From: Secundilactobacillus silagincola
GTDB lineage: Bacteria > Bacillota > Bacilli > Lactobacillales > Lactobacillaceae
Direction: 5' to 3'
Assembly: GCF_002583405.1 (NCBI RefSeq)
Contig: NZ_BCMJ01000003.1
Span: 1 to 64,000 of the forward strand
Length of the DNA stretch: 64,000 nucleotides
Both the position numbers and the translations under genes were made by a program. The notes beneath the pieces are model-generated. The model was not told the origin of the DNA and ran no database searches. It saw only the letters and a list, made by a program, of their open reading frames with translations. Shown in pieces: positions 35,247 to 44,566 of the stretch (the first letter of the stretch is position 1; each line of letters starts with the position of its first letter).

Positions 35247-36712
35247 TGGTTAAATTAGTTGCAATCGCCGGTTCAATCGGTGAACAATCATATAATCGGA
35301 TGTTGTTGGAATTTATTCGTGACCATTTCAAAAAAACAGTTGATATTGAAATCTTGGACATTAATGATGTTCCAATGTTTAATGAAGATGAAGATCATAA
35401 TGACAACCCAGTGGTTCATGAATTAGCTCGTAAGATTTCGGGAGCCAATGGTGTGATCTTAGCTACACCAGAACATAACCACACAGTGCCAGCAGCGATG
35501 AAGAACATCATCGAATGGCTATCAAACAATGTTCATCCACTTGACGGTAAAGCGGTTTGGATCGTGGGTGCTTCGTATCATACCCAAGGTTCTTCGCGGG
35601 CACAATTACACTTGAAGCAAATCTTGGAATCACCAGGGGTTAACGCCTACGTGATGCCCGGAAATGAATTTTTGTTGAGTAATGCTAAAGAAGCCTTTGA
35701 TGCGGATGGCAATCTGAAGGATGCCAGAACAGTTAGTTTCCTTGAGTCAGTATTGAAGAAGTTTTTGACATTTATGAAGGTGATTGAAATGATGGATGCG
35801 CCAGATCCCAAGAATGCTCATGAGGAAGATATGGATTCGAAGCATCCAGTGAACACAACTGTTCAAGATGTTGACATGACAGATCCAGAATGGGTTGAAA
35901 AGGCTGCTGAAAAAACCCACGCTGCCAGTGGTGGTGATTACGTCAAACTTGATCGGGGCCTCTTAACCGTTGATCAGTTGAATTATTTCTTGAACTCCAT
36001 GGCTGGTGAATTAACCTTTGCGGATGATAACAACCAGTTCATTTACTACAATCACAATGCTGATGGCGCTCATATGTTAGCAGGCAGAACACCTGATCAA
36101 GTTGGTGATCCGTTAAGTGCCGTTCACCCAGACCGTGTCGTTGAACACGTTAAGCAAGTACTCTATGCATTGCGGACAGGTGAAAGTGACGTGGTTTCTA
36201 TGCCAGCACAAACTGGTCCTAACCAACACGTTATGCATTACTATCGTGCCATGCGTGATGAAAACCGGCGCTATCGTGGTGTCAACGAATTAGTGATTGA
36301 CATCATGCCAATTCTGAAATACTACTTGGCAGCTACCGGTCAGAAGTTAGTTAAGGATCCTGATGCCGTGCCAATGTCACCAATTACTGGGTTGGACGCT
36401 GTTACTGGTGCGTCAGCTCATTCAACGCCAGCAACGGATGCCACCAGTGGGGCTTCAGCTTCTAAATCAGCTGAAAAGCCAGTCGAAAAACCAGCTACTG
36501 ATGCTACTAGCGGTGCTTCTGAATCAAGTTCAGAGGCTGCACCCGCAGCTGCAGAAGAACCCGTTGATACGGATGCTTTAACTGGTGCTTCTGAGGAAAC
36601 GACCACTGATTACACTGCAACGGAAGATTCAGCACCTGCCAAGCAGCCAGAGGTTAAGCCCGAACCAGAAGCGACTGATACGGACGCAACAACCGGTGCA
36701 TCACAAAGTTAA
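35246..36712 (+). CDS. FMN reductase - PAS protein with five tandem ApbE-type flavinylation motifs
   Basis: The 488-residue protein has an FMN_red domain (1-180, with ATPEHNHTVPAAMKN), a linker, and a PAS domain of the kind seen in DUF438-type proteins (about 235-372: LTFADDNNQFIYYNHNADG, then RYRGVNELVID). The disordered tail repeats D-x-x-[ST]-G-A-S at D384, D398, D419, D443 and D480, with spacers rich in Ala, Pro, Glu and Ser. This matches the ApbE target motif (D-x-x-[ST]-G-A-[ST]), where FMN is attached to the last Ser/Thr. There is no signal peptide or membrane segment. It may carry several covalent flavins as an electron relay. No apbE gene is seen in this window. Confidence 0.75.
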   Translation: MVKLVAIAGSIGEQSYNRMLLEFIRDHFKKTVDIEILDINDVPMFNEDEDHNDNPVVHELARKISGANGVILATPEHNHTVPAAMKNIIEWLSNNVHPLDGKAVWIVGASYHTQGSSRAQLHLKQILESPGVNAYVMPGNEFLLSNAKEAFDADGNLKDARTVSFLESVLKKFLTFMKVIEMMDAPDPKNAHEEDMDSKHPVNTTVQDVDMTDPEWVEKAAEKTHAASGGDYVKLDRGLLTVDQLNYFLNSMAGELTFADDNNQFIYYNHNADGAHMLAGRTPDQVGDPLSAVHPDRVVEHVKQVLYALRTGESDVVSMPAQTGPNQHVMHYYRAMRDENRRYRGVNELVIDIMPILKYYLAATGQKLVKDPDAVPMSPITGLDAVTGASAHSTPATDATSGASASKSAEKPVEKPATDATSGASESSSEAAPAAAEEPVDTDALTGASEETTTDYTATEDSAPAKQPEVKPEPEATDTDATTGASQS

Positions 36713-36727
36713 TGTTGTTCCATTAAT

Positions 36728-36775
36728 AAAAGGACTAGTGTCTTCGTTGTTTTGACGAGGGCATTAGTCCTTTTT
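36728..36775 (+). terminator. Terminator after the flavin-motif protein
   Basis: AAAAGGACTA pairs with TAGTCCTTTTT, with GTGTC/GGGCA and CGT/ACG inner pairs, followed by T residues. Confidence 0.8.
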
Positions 36776-36856
36776 AGTTGGGTCTCTGCTTGCAAGTATA
36801 TCGTGAAAGCGGTATATTGATTGTACACAATTAGTTTGAGAAGGGGGCTTTTGAGA

Positions 36857-37327
36857 ATGAGTAGTATCTATGATTTTCAAGAAACAGAAATGAGTGGTAA
36901 GCCAATCAATTTAGCCGACTACAGCGGTAAAGTTTTAATGATTGTTAATACTGCCAGCAAGTGTGGATTAGCACCTCAGCTAGAAGGCATTGAGAAATTG
37001 TATAAACAGTACAATGATCAGGGCTTTGAAGTTATTGGGTTGCCATCAAATCAGTTTCATCAAGAACTGGATTCTGACGAAGAAACTGAGGCTTATTGCC
37101 AAATGCACTACGGTGTAACGTTCCCCATGACTAAGCAGGTACGGGTTAACGGTGATGATGAAGATCCATTATTTACCTATTTAAAAGATACGGCCGGACA
37201 TGGACGTATCAAGTGGAACTTCACTAAGTTTCTAATCGGTCGTGATGGTCAATTAATTGACCGGTATGCGCCAGTAACCAAACCAGAAAAAATTGAACCA
37301 GATATTGTTGAAGCTTTGGCAAAGTAG
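36857..37327 (+). CDS. Glutathione peroxidase-family peroxidase
   Basis: ATG at 36857 follows GAAGGGGGC at usual spacing, giving 156 residues, the normal length. The peroxidatic cysteine is Cys36 in NTASKCGL. The family partners are visible as GLPSNQF and KWNFTKFL, and a likely resolving cysteine lies in EAYCQMHYGVTFP. Bacterial members of this type reduce peroxides, usually with thioredoxin rather than glutathione. It is monocistronic, with a promoter upstream and a terminator shared with the converging esterase. Confidence 0.92.
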   Translation: MSSIYDFQETEMSGKPINLADYSGKVLMIVNTASKCGLAPQLEGIEKLYKQYNDQGFEVIGLPSNQFHQELDSDEETEAYCQMHYGVTFPMTKQVRVNGDDEDPLFTYLKDTAGHGRIKWNFTKFLIGRDGQLIDRYAPVTKPEKIEPDIVEALAK

Positions 37328-37346
37328 GTTAATATCATTAAACACA

Positions 37347-37396
37347 AACAAAGGGCCTGAAAGTTAGTCAGTTGACTAGTTTTCAGACCCTTTGTT
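37347..37396. terminator. Bidirectional terminator
   Basis: AACAAAGGG and CCCTTTGTT form the outer stem, with CTGAAA/TTTTCAG and TAGTCA/TGACTA inner stems. It lies between peroxidase and esterase and touches the esterase stop codon. Confidence 0.85.
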
Positions 37397-38196
37397 CACA
37401 GCATATCAACGTGTTCCACCAAAACGTGACGTTTCAAAAAATCAACTGTTTCGTTAAAGACGTCATCTAAATAACCTTTTGCGTGCCGAGTGCCAGGCAC
37501 CATATTAAGTTCAAACGGTACGTTAGCATCGGTTAGAGCATGAGCCATTGCTAGGATGCCACTGGTGGGCACAAATTCGTTTAACGAATTGGCTAAGTAC
37601 ATTGGACCGGTTTGGCTCGTTACGCGGTGGACAGGGGTGGCAGCCGTTAATTCGTCTGTTCGCTGATCAAAGTAGTTCATGACGAACCACTTATAAAAGG
37701 CATCGTTAGCACCATCTTGGTTGATGGTTGCACTGGCTTGTTGATTGAATCCACTGGTATCACCCTCAGAAGCGACCACATCTTTGTGGTTTGCCAGCCA
37801 ATCATCGATATCCAAAATCCCTGAAAGAGAAACGGCTGGAATACCATATCTAATCGCCATTTCTACTGCCATGTTGCCGCCGGCAGATGAGCCAACCACG
37901 CCAATGGGCATTTGATTATATTCACTTCGAGAGATCCATTCCATTAGCGAAGCCATATCTGATAAGGGTTCTGGATAGTATACATCAGGTGTCATTCGGT
38001 AATTTGGTACTAAAACCATATAGCCAAGGTCAGCAAGACGAGTTGCCCAGTCTTCATCCTTGGCTTTATCGCCACGGAACCAGCCCCCGCCATGAATATC
38101 AATAATCAGGCCTAAAAACGGTTTGGTACCATCATGGTAGGCATCCAGTGTAAGATGCCGATTCTCATCATAGGTAACGTCACGTTTAACTTGCAT
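37396..38196 (-). CDS. Alpha/beta hydrolase, BD-FAE/HSL-type esterase
   Basis: The 266-residue protein has the oxyanion-hole motif HGGGWFRGDK (about 35-44), the nucleophile elbow GSSAGG (about 103-108) and a likely catalytic His in GTRHAKGYL. This matches the acetyl-esterase/lipase family of cytosolic alpha/beta hydrolases. Such enzymes act on short acyl or feruloyl-type esters. A substrate cannot be named, though a phenolic-ester role would fit the window. A GGAGGTGGG ribosome site precedes the ATG. Confidence 0.85.
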   Translation of the reverse strand: MQVKRDVTYDENRHLTLDAYHDGTKPFLGLIIDIHGGGWFRGDKAKDEDWATRLADLGYMVLVPNYRMTPDVYYPEPLSDMASLMEWISRSEYNQMPIGVVGSSAGGNMAVEMAIRYGIPAVSLSGILDIDDWLANHKDVVASEGDTSGFNQQASATINQDGANDAFYKWFVMNYFDQRTDELTAATPVHRVTSQTGPMYLANSLNEFVPTSGILAMAHALTDANVPFELNMVPGTRHAKGYLDDVFNETVDFLKRHVLVEHVDML

Positions 38197-38286
38197 TCTT
38201 ACCCACCTCCAAAGATTAAATTCACGGTGAGTATGGCAAAGATATCAGACAAAATCAAGTAATTGGCTTGATGTCACCAACTGGCG

Positions 38287-38784
38287 TTATCCTTGGAGAT
38301 GGTAAACAATAATCCCTGCAGCGTAAGCCACTAAAATAACATTACTAGTAATCGTAAAATGGGTGGCAATCGACATGAGGTGATGGTAGTGGGCATTGAG
38401 TTCTGTCAGTGACGCTGAAGTTTTAATTAATTCCGAGTGTTGCCGATAAAGTTCGTTGTATTTTGAATCTAATGATTCGTATTTGAGATCACGCAGCCAG
38501 AAAATCCACGAAATACAAAAAGCACCGATCATCAAACTAAAGCATAACTGTTCAGCTGGGGCTGCCATAACTTCCTTAAGCGTAACGGACGTATAACTGA
38601 TAGACGCTAGTGGCTGAACACTAACGACACCGATAGTTGCAGCGAGAAAAATAACGAGGCAGGCTAATTGTGAACCGGTTGCTCTGGCATGACATTTGGC
38701 TTGTTTATCTAACGAAATGAGTACTTGAGAAACGTCCGTTTGTACTTGGGTGAAGTAATGCACATTGGAAAGCATGGTAGACAA
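38287..38784 (-). CDS. Small membrane protein of unknown function
   Basis: The 165-residue protein has four predicted hydrophobic segments: residues about 38-57, a second at about 85-98 that continues into SWIFWLRD, and one at about 140-160. A polar helical stretch (100-130) that may be coiled coil lies between. I do not recognise a family and no catalytic motif is visible. A GAAAGGGG ribosome site precedes the ATG. The neighbours are an esterase and a LOG-family gene in the same direction, but they are separated by more than 80 bp on each side. Confidence 0.55.
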   Translation of the reverse strand: MSTMLSNVHYFTQVQTDVSQVLISLDKQAKCHARATGSQLACLVIFLAATIGVVSVQPLASISYTSVTLKEVMAAPAEQLCFSLMIGAFCISWIFWLRDLKYESLDSKYNELYRQHSELIKTSASLTELNAHYHHLMSIATHFTITSNVILVAYAAGIIVYHLQG

Positions 38785-38850
38785 CCCCTTTCTACAGCAC
38801 CTTTATTTTTTATATGATTATAACTAAAATCCTTAAACTTTTAAAATAAA

Positions 38851-38881
38851 AAGGCTCGTCAATTCAGCATTGGCAAGCCTT
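38851..38881 (-). terminator. Terminator of the LOG-family gene
   Basis: AAGGCTCGTCAAT (38851-38863) pairs with ATTGGCAAGCCTT (38869-38881), with A residues on the left, so a T run follows on the minus strand. Confidence 0.75.
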
Positions 38882-38886
38882 CTGTG

Positions 38887-39462
38887 TTAGTTGTGATAAT
38901 TTGTTCTAATAGTTGGTGGCGTATAGCGGTTCATGAAGTCAAAAATATCGGGTAAATTGTCAGCAAACAGTAATTTACTGCGGTGCTCCGCAGTTAGGAA
39001 ACCTTGCTGAACCATTTGGTCAAACATTGTTTTTAAGGGATCGTAATAATGGTTCACATTATAAAGCGCGCACGGATTAGCATTATCACCGATTCGAGCC
39101 CAAGAGTAGGCTTCGGCAATTTCTTCGAGGGTGCCAGGTCCACCGGGTAGGGCGATACAGCCGTCAGCCATATCTAACATGGTTTGTTTCCGAATCGACA
39201 TATTATTAACCACCGTTAAATCAGTGATATTAGTGGCTGCAGCACCGCGGTTAACCAGCTTTTGGGGCATGACACCGTGAACTTTACCACCGGCTTCAAT
39301 GACTGTATTGGCTAGCGTGGCCATCAAGCCAACGCTGCCGCCGCCATAAACTAACTCAAGCTGGTGATCCGCAAGATATTGTCCTAAATTGGTGGCTGCT
39401 TTAACGTATACTGGTGAATTACCCGTAGCTGCACCACAATAAACAGCTATTTTTTGAATCAT
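38887..39462 (-). CDS. LOG-family protein (cytokinin-type nucleoside monophosphate phosphoribohydrolase)
   Basis: The 191-residue protein contains the family motifs: VYGGGSVGLMA (about 39-49), GVMPQKL and PGGPGTLEE (about 107-115). LOG proteins hydrolyse nucleotide monophosphates such as N6-modified AMP to base and ribose-5-phosphate. In bacteria the physiological substrate is often unclear. A GGAGG ribosome site precedes the ATG. It is followed by its own terminator. Confidence 0.9.
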   Translation of the reverse strand: MIQKIAVYCGAATGNSPVYVKAATNLGQYLADHQLELVYGGGSVGLMATLANTVIEAGGKVHGVMPQKLVNRGAAATNITDLTVVNNMSIRKQTMLDMADGCIALPGGPGTLEEIAEAYSWARIGDNANPCALYNVNHYYDPLKTMFDQMVQQGFLTAEHRSKLLFADNLPDIFDFMNRYTPPTIRTNYHN

Positions 39463-39526
39463 GTTTGCTACCTCCTGGAAGATTAGTATTAAGCATTATG
39501 TATATAACAATGTGTATAACAAATGA

Positions 39527-40024
39527 TTAATTCTGCTGTTCGAAAGCTAACAGTTTCCGTTTACGGTTCAAGCCACCAGCATAACCAGTCAAGCTACCGT
39601 TTTTGCCGATGACTCTGTGACAGGGAATGATGATACTGATTGGATTGTGGCCGACTGCACCACCGACGGCTCTCGCTGAACCCGTGGGATGATGATTTAA
39701 CTGAGTCAACCGTTCTGTAATTTGCTGATAAGTCATGGTCTCCCCATAAGGAATCGTGGTGAGTATTTGATAGACCTGTTGACGAAAAGGCGTTGTCTGT
39801 GGTGCAAGTGGTAATCGATTAATGGCTGGCTGACGACCGCTAAAGTAGTCGTCTAGCCACTCGGTAGTTTGCGTTAAGATTGGTGATCCACTATGGTCGA
39901 TTTTTGCTAGATCATATTTGGCACCCAGATAGGCTTGATCTACATACCAGACGCCCAGCAAAGCGTCGGTATTCGCCAGTAGTATCAGCTTGCCAAGCGG
40001 CGAAGAATAAGTTGTTTGCAACAT
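39527..40024 (-). CDS. ogt: Methylated-DNA--protein-cysteine methyltransferase
   Basis: The 165-residue protein has the alkyl-acceptor motif IIPCHRVIG (about 132-140) and, before it, the DNA-binding helix-turn-helix of the family (PYGETMTYQQITERL and SARAVGGAVGHNP). It removes O6-alkyl groups from guanine in a single-turnover reaction. N-terminal domain is short, as in Ogt. A GGAACTGATG-type leader precedes the ATG. Neighbouring sbcDC points to DNA repair as a local theme. Confidence 0.92.
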   Translation of the reverse strand: MLQTTYSSPLGKLILLANTDALLGVWYVDQAYLGAKYDLAKIDHSGSPILTQTTEWLDDYFSGRQPAINRLPLAPQTTPFRQQVYQILTTIPYGETMTYQQITERLTQLNHHPTGSARAVGGAVGHNPISIIIPCHRVIGKNGSLTGYAGGLNRKRKLLAFEQQN

Positions 40025-40199
40025 ATCATCAGTTCCTTTCTGTTATTATGTGCAGATTAGGCTAATTTTGACTAATTGGCAAGTCAAAGTCAGTAAAGTC
40101 ACTAAAAATAAATCGAAAATATGTTCGCTTTTCCTCTTCCGCAGGTGGTGTTAATTTGCTAAAATAAAAACTAACTTAAACGAACGGGGATTGGCAAAA

Positions 40200-41342
40200 A
40201 TGAAATTACTACATACAGCAGACTGGCATATTGGTCGGCGACTGCACGGCTTTGATTTAACTGATGAACAGCAAAACGCGTTTGATCAGATTGAACGTAT
40301 TGCACAAGCTGAACAGGTCGATGGCATGATTATTGCCGGCGACTTATACGATCGTCGTTTACCATCGGAAGCTTCAGTTGCTATGGTGGACGAGATGCTT
40401 CAGAAACTAAATTTAGTGGATCAGTTACCCATTTATGCGGTGTCAGGGAATCATGATAGTGCCACCAGGTTAGCCACGGGGACACCTTGGTTTAAGTCGA
40501 CTCAGTTATACCTGCATACCGAGTTGAGTCAAGCTTTTAACCCAGTTGAGTTGGCGGATACTCAGCTTTTCTTATGTCCTTATTTTGAACCGTTCGATGC
40601 TCAGCAATATTTTAAGGACGATTCTCTGCAGCATTTGGACCAAGCTTTTAAGCGAGTTGTGTTAGAGATGAAGAAAAAGTTTGATCCTGCAAAAAAGCAT
40701 CTTTTAGTTGCGCATTTTTTTGCGGCAGGCAGTTCAACTACTGATTCAGAAACTAATTTGACCGTTGGTGGTTTGGCAGCAGTCCCCACGGATTTATTGA
40801 CGGATTTTGATTATGTTGCCTTAGGTCACTTACACGGTAAAGACGCTCTGCAAACGCCAACTGTTCGTTACAGTGGTTCACCCGTTAAGTTTTCGCTTTC
40901 AGAGGCGAAGCAAGAAAAGGGCGTTTGGATCGTTGACACGGAAAAATCTCCAGTGGCATTAACGTTTAAGCCAATTACACCGATTCATGATGTTAAACAA
41001 GTTACCGGCAGTTTTGATGAGCTGATGGCTTCCACTGATGATGAAAGCATTGACCATGAAAATTACGTTGGCATCACGCTAACCGATAAGCAGCCGATTC
41101 CTAACGTCATGGCTAGATTACGCGATGTTTTTCCCCGAATTGTCACATTGGGACGAGCAGATGGTTTTGAAGCGCAGGTTCGCTATCAGGGTGAATCCAG
41201 CCAGCAAATTCGGCAAAAATCACCAATGGCGTTGTTAGGGGATTTTTACCAAAAGATTGCTAAGGAGCCATTGAGTCCGCAACAGGAAAAATGGGCAAAA
41301 ACGGCTTTGAAAGCAGCACACGAAGAGGAGACTCAAGCATGA
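40200..41342 (+). CDS. sbcD: Exonuclease SbcCD subunit D
   Basis: ATG at 40200 is chosen because GGGGA ends 9 nt upstream, and the in-frame TTG at 40191 lies directly on it, giving 380 residues. The metallophosphoesterase motifs are present: LLHTADWHIG (DxH), IIAGDLYDR (GDxxDR), SGNHDS (GNHD) and LGHLHG. SbcD cleaves DNA hairpins and ends as a nuclease with SbcC. It overlaps sbcC by 4 bp (ATGA), so the subunits are translationally coupled. Confidence 0.95.
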   Translation: MKLLHTADWHIGRRLHGFDLTDEQQNAFDQIERIAQAEQVDGMIIAGDLYDRRLPSEASVAMVDEMLQKLNLVDQLPIYAVSGNHDSATRLATGTPWFKSTQLYLHTELSQAFNPVELADTQLFLCPYFEPFDAQQYFKDDSLQHLDQAFKRVVLEMKKKFDPAKKHLLVAHFFAAGSSTTDSETNLTVGGLAAVPTDLLTDFDYVALGHLHGKDALQTPTVRYSGSPVKFSLSEAKQEKGVWIVDTEKSPVALTFKPITPIHDVKQVTGSFDELMASTDDESIDHENYVGITLTDKQPIPNVMARLRDVFPRIVTLGRADGFEAQVRYQGESSQQIRQKSPMALLGDFYQKIAKEPLSPQQEKWAKTALKAAHEEETQA

Positions 41343-44300
41343 AACCATTAAAGCTTACCATGACTAATTTTGGACCTTATGCTCAGCAAACGATTGATTT
41401 TACCCAGTTAGACGATGCGTCGATTTTTCTGATTGCGGGTCCCACTGGTAGTGGTAAAACCACTCTTTTTGATGCGATGACTTTCGCATTGTATGGTGAA
41501 AGTGCTAGTGATGATCGTGATCCTGCAGCTTTACGGTCGGATTTTGCGGAAGACCATGAACCCACTGAAGTAACCTTACGATTTGAACATAAGGGTCTAG
41601 AATATGAAGTAATGCGTCAACCCAAGCAAACATTAGCGAAGAAACGGGGTACCGGTACTCGTGAATATCCAAGTAGTGGGAAATTAACGATTTATAAAAA
41701 CGGCACGAAAACGGATGAAATTACCCGGATGCAGGAGATCAACATTAAGTTGACTGACATCTTGCAGATTAGTCGTAAACAATTTGTTCAAATCGTTCTG
41801 TTGCCGCAAGGGGAGTTTAGACGCTTTTTGGTCTCTGATAGTAGCGAGAAGGAAGCTATTTTAAGAAAAGTGTTTGGTACGCAGTTATTCCAACGGTGGG
41901 CAACGGCGTTAAAACAACAGTTGAATCAGCAGCGCGACAAAATTAAATCAGCACAATCGATTATTGATAGCGGGTTGAAACGGGTACGCTGGACTCGAAA
42001 AGACGGCGAACATGATTTGGCTCAGCTTGAAGAACAATATGGGATTGATCAGACTGAATTGAGCGACGCTAAGAGCGAGGTAAAAGGTTTACAGCAGCAA
42101 GTTAATCATTTAGCAACACAAATAGAAACTGATCAAAAAATGAACCAGAATATTCAAAAGTTGAGCCAGAAGTTACAAGAGGAGCAGCAACTTAAAGCAA
42201 AACAGCCGCAAATCGAGCAAGTACAGCAACGTTTGGCGACTTTGAACTGGGTGAATGGTCAAAAACATGATTATGAACAGCAACAGGAATTAAGTCAGAA
42301 GCAAACGCTTTTGAAACATCAAAAAGTTACTTTAACTGATAACCTAAAAACCCAAAACCAAACCACTACTCAATTAACCGAAAAGCAAACGCAACTCGCA
42401 AACGCTAATGATAACGTTGCGAAGATTCAGTCAAACATTGCCATCTTGGTGCAACAACGACCATTGTATGAACAGGTTCGCCAGTTAACTGATCAGTTGA
42501 ACCAGCAGATGACGACCTCTTCGAATACGAATCATGAGCTTGTTCAACTTCAGTCTGAGGAAGAACAGAGTCAAGCACGTCTTAAGCAACTTAATGACCT
42601 TATCAGCCAACAACCAGCATTACTCAAAACGCATGCTAAGTTAATGACCGCGCAAAATGAGCAGACGTTAGTAAAAAAACAGGTTAATGAATTGCGCGAC
42701 CAGCAAGCTCAACTTTTAAAACAACGACAAACCATATTGGAGACCCAGTCGGCGTTGGCCGAGCTGAATCAACAAGTTGATCAAAAAAGTAATGATTACG
42801 ATGATTTAAGAAATCAGTGGCTGGCGGGGCAAATTTCTGTCCTTGCTAGTCAACTAAAACCGGGGACACCGTGTCCCGTTTGTGGTAGCGTTGAACATCC
42901 AGCGCCACATGCTGCCACGGAAACAAAACCAGTGGATAATCAGACTTTGAAATTAGCAGAAAAGTCATTACGAAAACTAAAAGATCAGCAGACTAAAGTC
43001 AACAGTGATTTAAGTCATCTTCAAGATTCGTTTAAGGTACAAGAGCAAACTATCGAAAATTCAAAGGCTGATTTACAGGATCAATTTAACATTCAGCACG
43101 ATGTTTCGATTGACGAGCTGTTTGAACAAGTCACCAACCACGAAGCTCAGATCAGGCAGCAGGTAAGCTCAGTTACTCAGCAATTAGCTGAGGTTGATGA
43201 GGCCGTTGATGAACAACACAGAATCGGCACTGAGACTGACAAGTTGCAACAAAAGATTCAGACGTTAAAAGAACAAGTTCAGTCAACAAAGTTAGCACAG
43301 AAAACAATTCAGACTAAGTTGGAGGAAGCTCAAAAACGCTTGCCGGATCAGTTTGCGGATTTAGCAGCACTTGATGAGTTCTTGGCAGCACAACAAAATA
43401 AGGTTACCGAACACCAGCAACAAGTACAAACAAATAACCAAGCTTTACAACAGAGCAGGGAAGCATCTGCCACTATTCAGGCCAACTTGGCCAACACGGA
43501 AACGTCGCTGCAGGAAACGCAAACAAAACTTTCAGCAGTTTCGACGTCTTTGATGCAATCAGTTACCCAGCAATTAGGACCAAATCAGATGGATCAGTTT
43601 GTTGAACTGACTCATCACTTAGGTGAAATTGCTAAGCTAACAGAGTCAGTTCAGACTTATCAGCAGGCGATTACAGCTGCCAAAGCAGATGTTGCTGCTT
43701 ATCAGCAGTTAGTGGGTCATCACCACACCGTTGATTTGGGTCAAAGCGAGGCTGAGTTGAGCCAACTCAATGTACAACTGGAAGGTGCTCAGAAACAAAC
43801 TGATGAGAAACAGAAGCAAGTCACTGTTAACGGTGATATTCTGGCGCAAATAAAGACTGCCACTCAGCAAGTCGCAACCCAGTTGGATGAGCTTAATGAA
43901 CTTCAGTTGCTGGTGGAAACTGTCGCTGGCGGCGGCGACAATAAGCTTGGCCTGGAACGTTATGTCTTAAGGGCGCAATTAGCTGAAATCCTCGCAATCG
44001 CTAATCAGCATTTGAAGCAATTAAGCTCTGGTCGCTACTCAATGCAGCTGCATTTGGAAGCCGGTACGTATCAAAAAAATACGGGGTTGGAAATCGATGT
44101 TTATGATGACAACGTCGGTCAAGTCCGCAGTGTTCATACGCTCTCTGGTGGTGAAAGTTTTATTGCTGCATTGAGTCTGGCACTGGCCCTGGGCGAGTCC
44201 ATTCAAAATGAGTCGGGTGGTATCAGCATTGATGCATTGTTTATCGATGAAGGGTTTGGTTCACTGGATCAGGAATCATTATCCACAGCCATGAAAGCTT

Positions 44301-44437
44301 TGGAGAATGTGGAAAGCAGTAATCGCATGATCGGTATTATTAGCCATGTCACACTATTGCAGGAGACCATTCCGTACCAAATTCAGGTTCAGCCAACGGG
44401 TCAGGGTAAATCGGTGGCCCAAGTCGTTTTACCATAG
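41339..44437 (+). CDS. sbcC: Exonuclease SbcCD subunit C (SMC-like ATPase)
   Basis: ATG at 41339 overlaps the sbcD stop, giving 1032 residues. Walker A is GPTGSGKTTL near the N terminus, the ABC signature LSGGESFIAAL and Walker B IDALFIDEGFGSLD are near the C terminus. Between them lies a long coiled coil, strikingly rich in Gln and Lys (about 190-870). The zinc-hook CPVC is at 512-515. It forms a dimeric clamp with SbcD and uses ATP to process DNA ends, hairpins and palindromes. Confidence 0.95.
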   Translation: MKPLKLTMTNFGPYAQQTIDFTQLDDASIFLIAGPTGSGKTTLFDAMTFALYGESASDDRDPAALRSDFAEDHEPTEVTLRFEHKGLEYEVMRQPKQTLAKKRGTGTREYPSSGKLTIYKNGTKTDEITRMQEINIKLTDILQISRKQFVQIVLLPQGEFRRFLVSDSSEKEAILRKVFGTQLFQRWATALKQQLNQQRDKIKSAQSIIDSGLKRVRWTRKDGEHDLAQLEEQYGIDQTELSDAKSEVKGLQQQVNHLATQIETDQKMNQNIQKLSQKLQEEQQLKAKQPQIEQVQQRLATLNWVNGQKHDYEQQQELSQKQTLLKHQKVTLTDNLKTQNQTTTQLTEKQTQLANANDNVAKIQSNIAILVQQRPLYEQVRQLTDQLNQQMTTSSNTNHELVQLQSEEEQSQARLKQLNDLISQQPALLKTHAKLMTAQNEQTLVKKQVNELRDQQAQLLKQRQTILETQSALAELNQQVDQKSNDYDDLRNQWLAGQISVLASQLKPGTPCPVCGSVEHPAPHAATETKPVDNQTLKLAEKSLRKLKDQQTKVNSDLSHLQDSFKVQEQTIENSKADLQDQFNIQHDVSIDELFEQVTNHEAQIRQQVSSVTQQLAEVDEAVDEQHRIGTETDKLQQKIQTLKEQVQSTKLAQKTIQTKLEEAQKRLPDQFADLAALDEFLAAQQNKVTEHQQQVQTNNQALQQSREASATIQANLANTETSLQETQTKLSAVSTSLMQSVTQQLGPNQMDQFVELTHHLGEIAKLTESVQTYQQAITAAKADVAAYQQLVGHHHTVDLGQSEAELSQLNVQLEGAQKQTDEKQKQVTVNGDILAQIKTATQQVATQLDELNELQLLVETVAGGGDNKLGLERYVLRAQLAEILAIANQHLKQLSSGRYSMQLHLEAGTYQKNTGLEIDVYDDNVGQVRSVHTLSGGESFIAALSLALALGESIQNESGGISIDALFIDEGFGSLDQESLSTAMKALENVESSNRMIGIISHVTLLQETIPYQIQVQPTGQGKSVAQVVLP

Positions 44438-44566
44438 TGGAGTGGTAAGCCAAAAATAATAATATTCGTTTTAAACCTGCTATGAGGGTAAGGTATAATG
44501 GATTGTCTATTGATTAGAAAAACGCAAAATAAATATGCATCAAATATAAAATAAGGAAGTTAAGTA

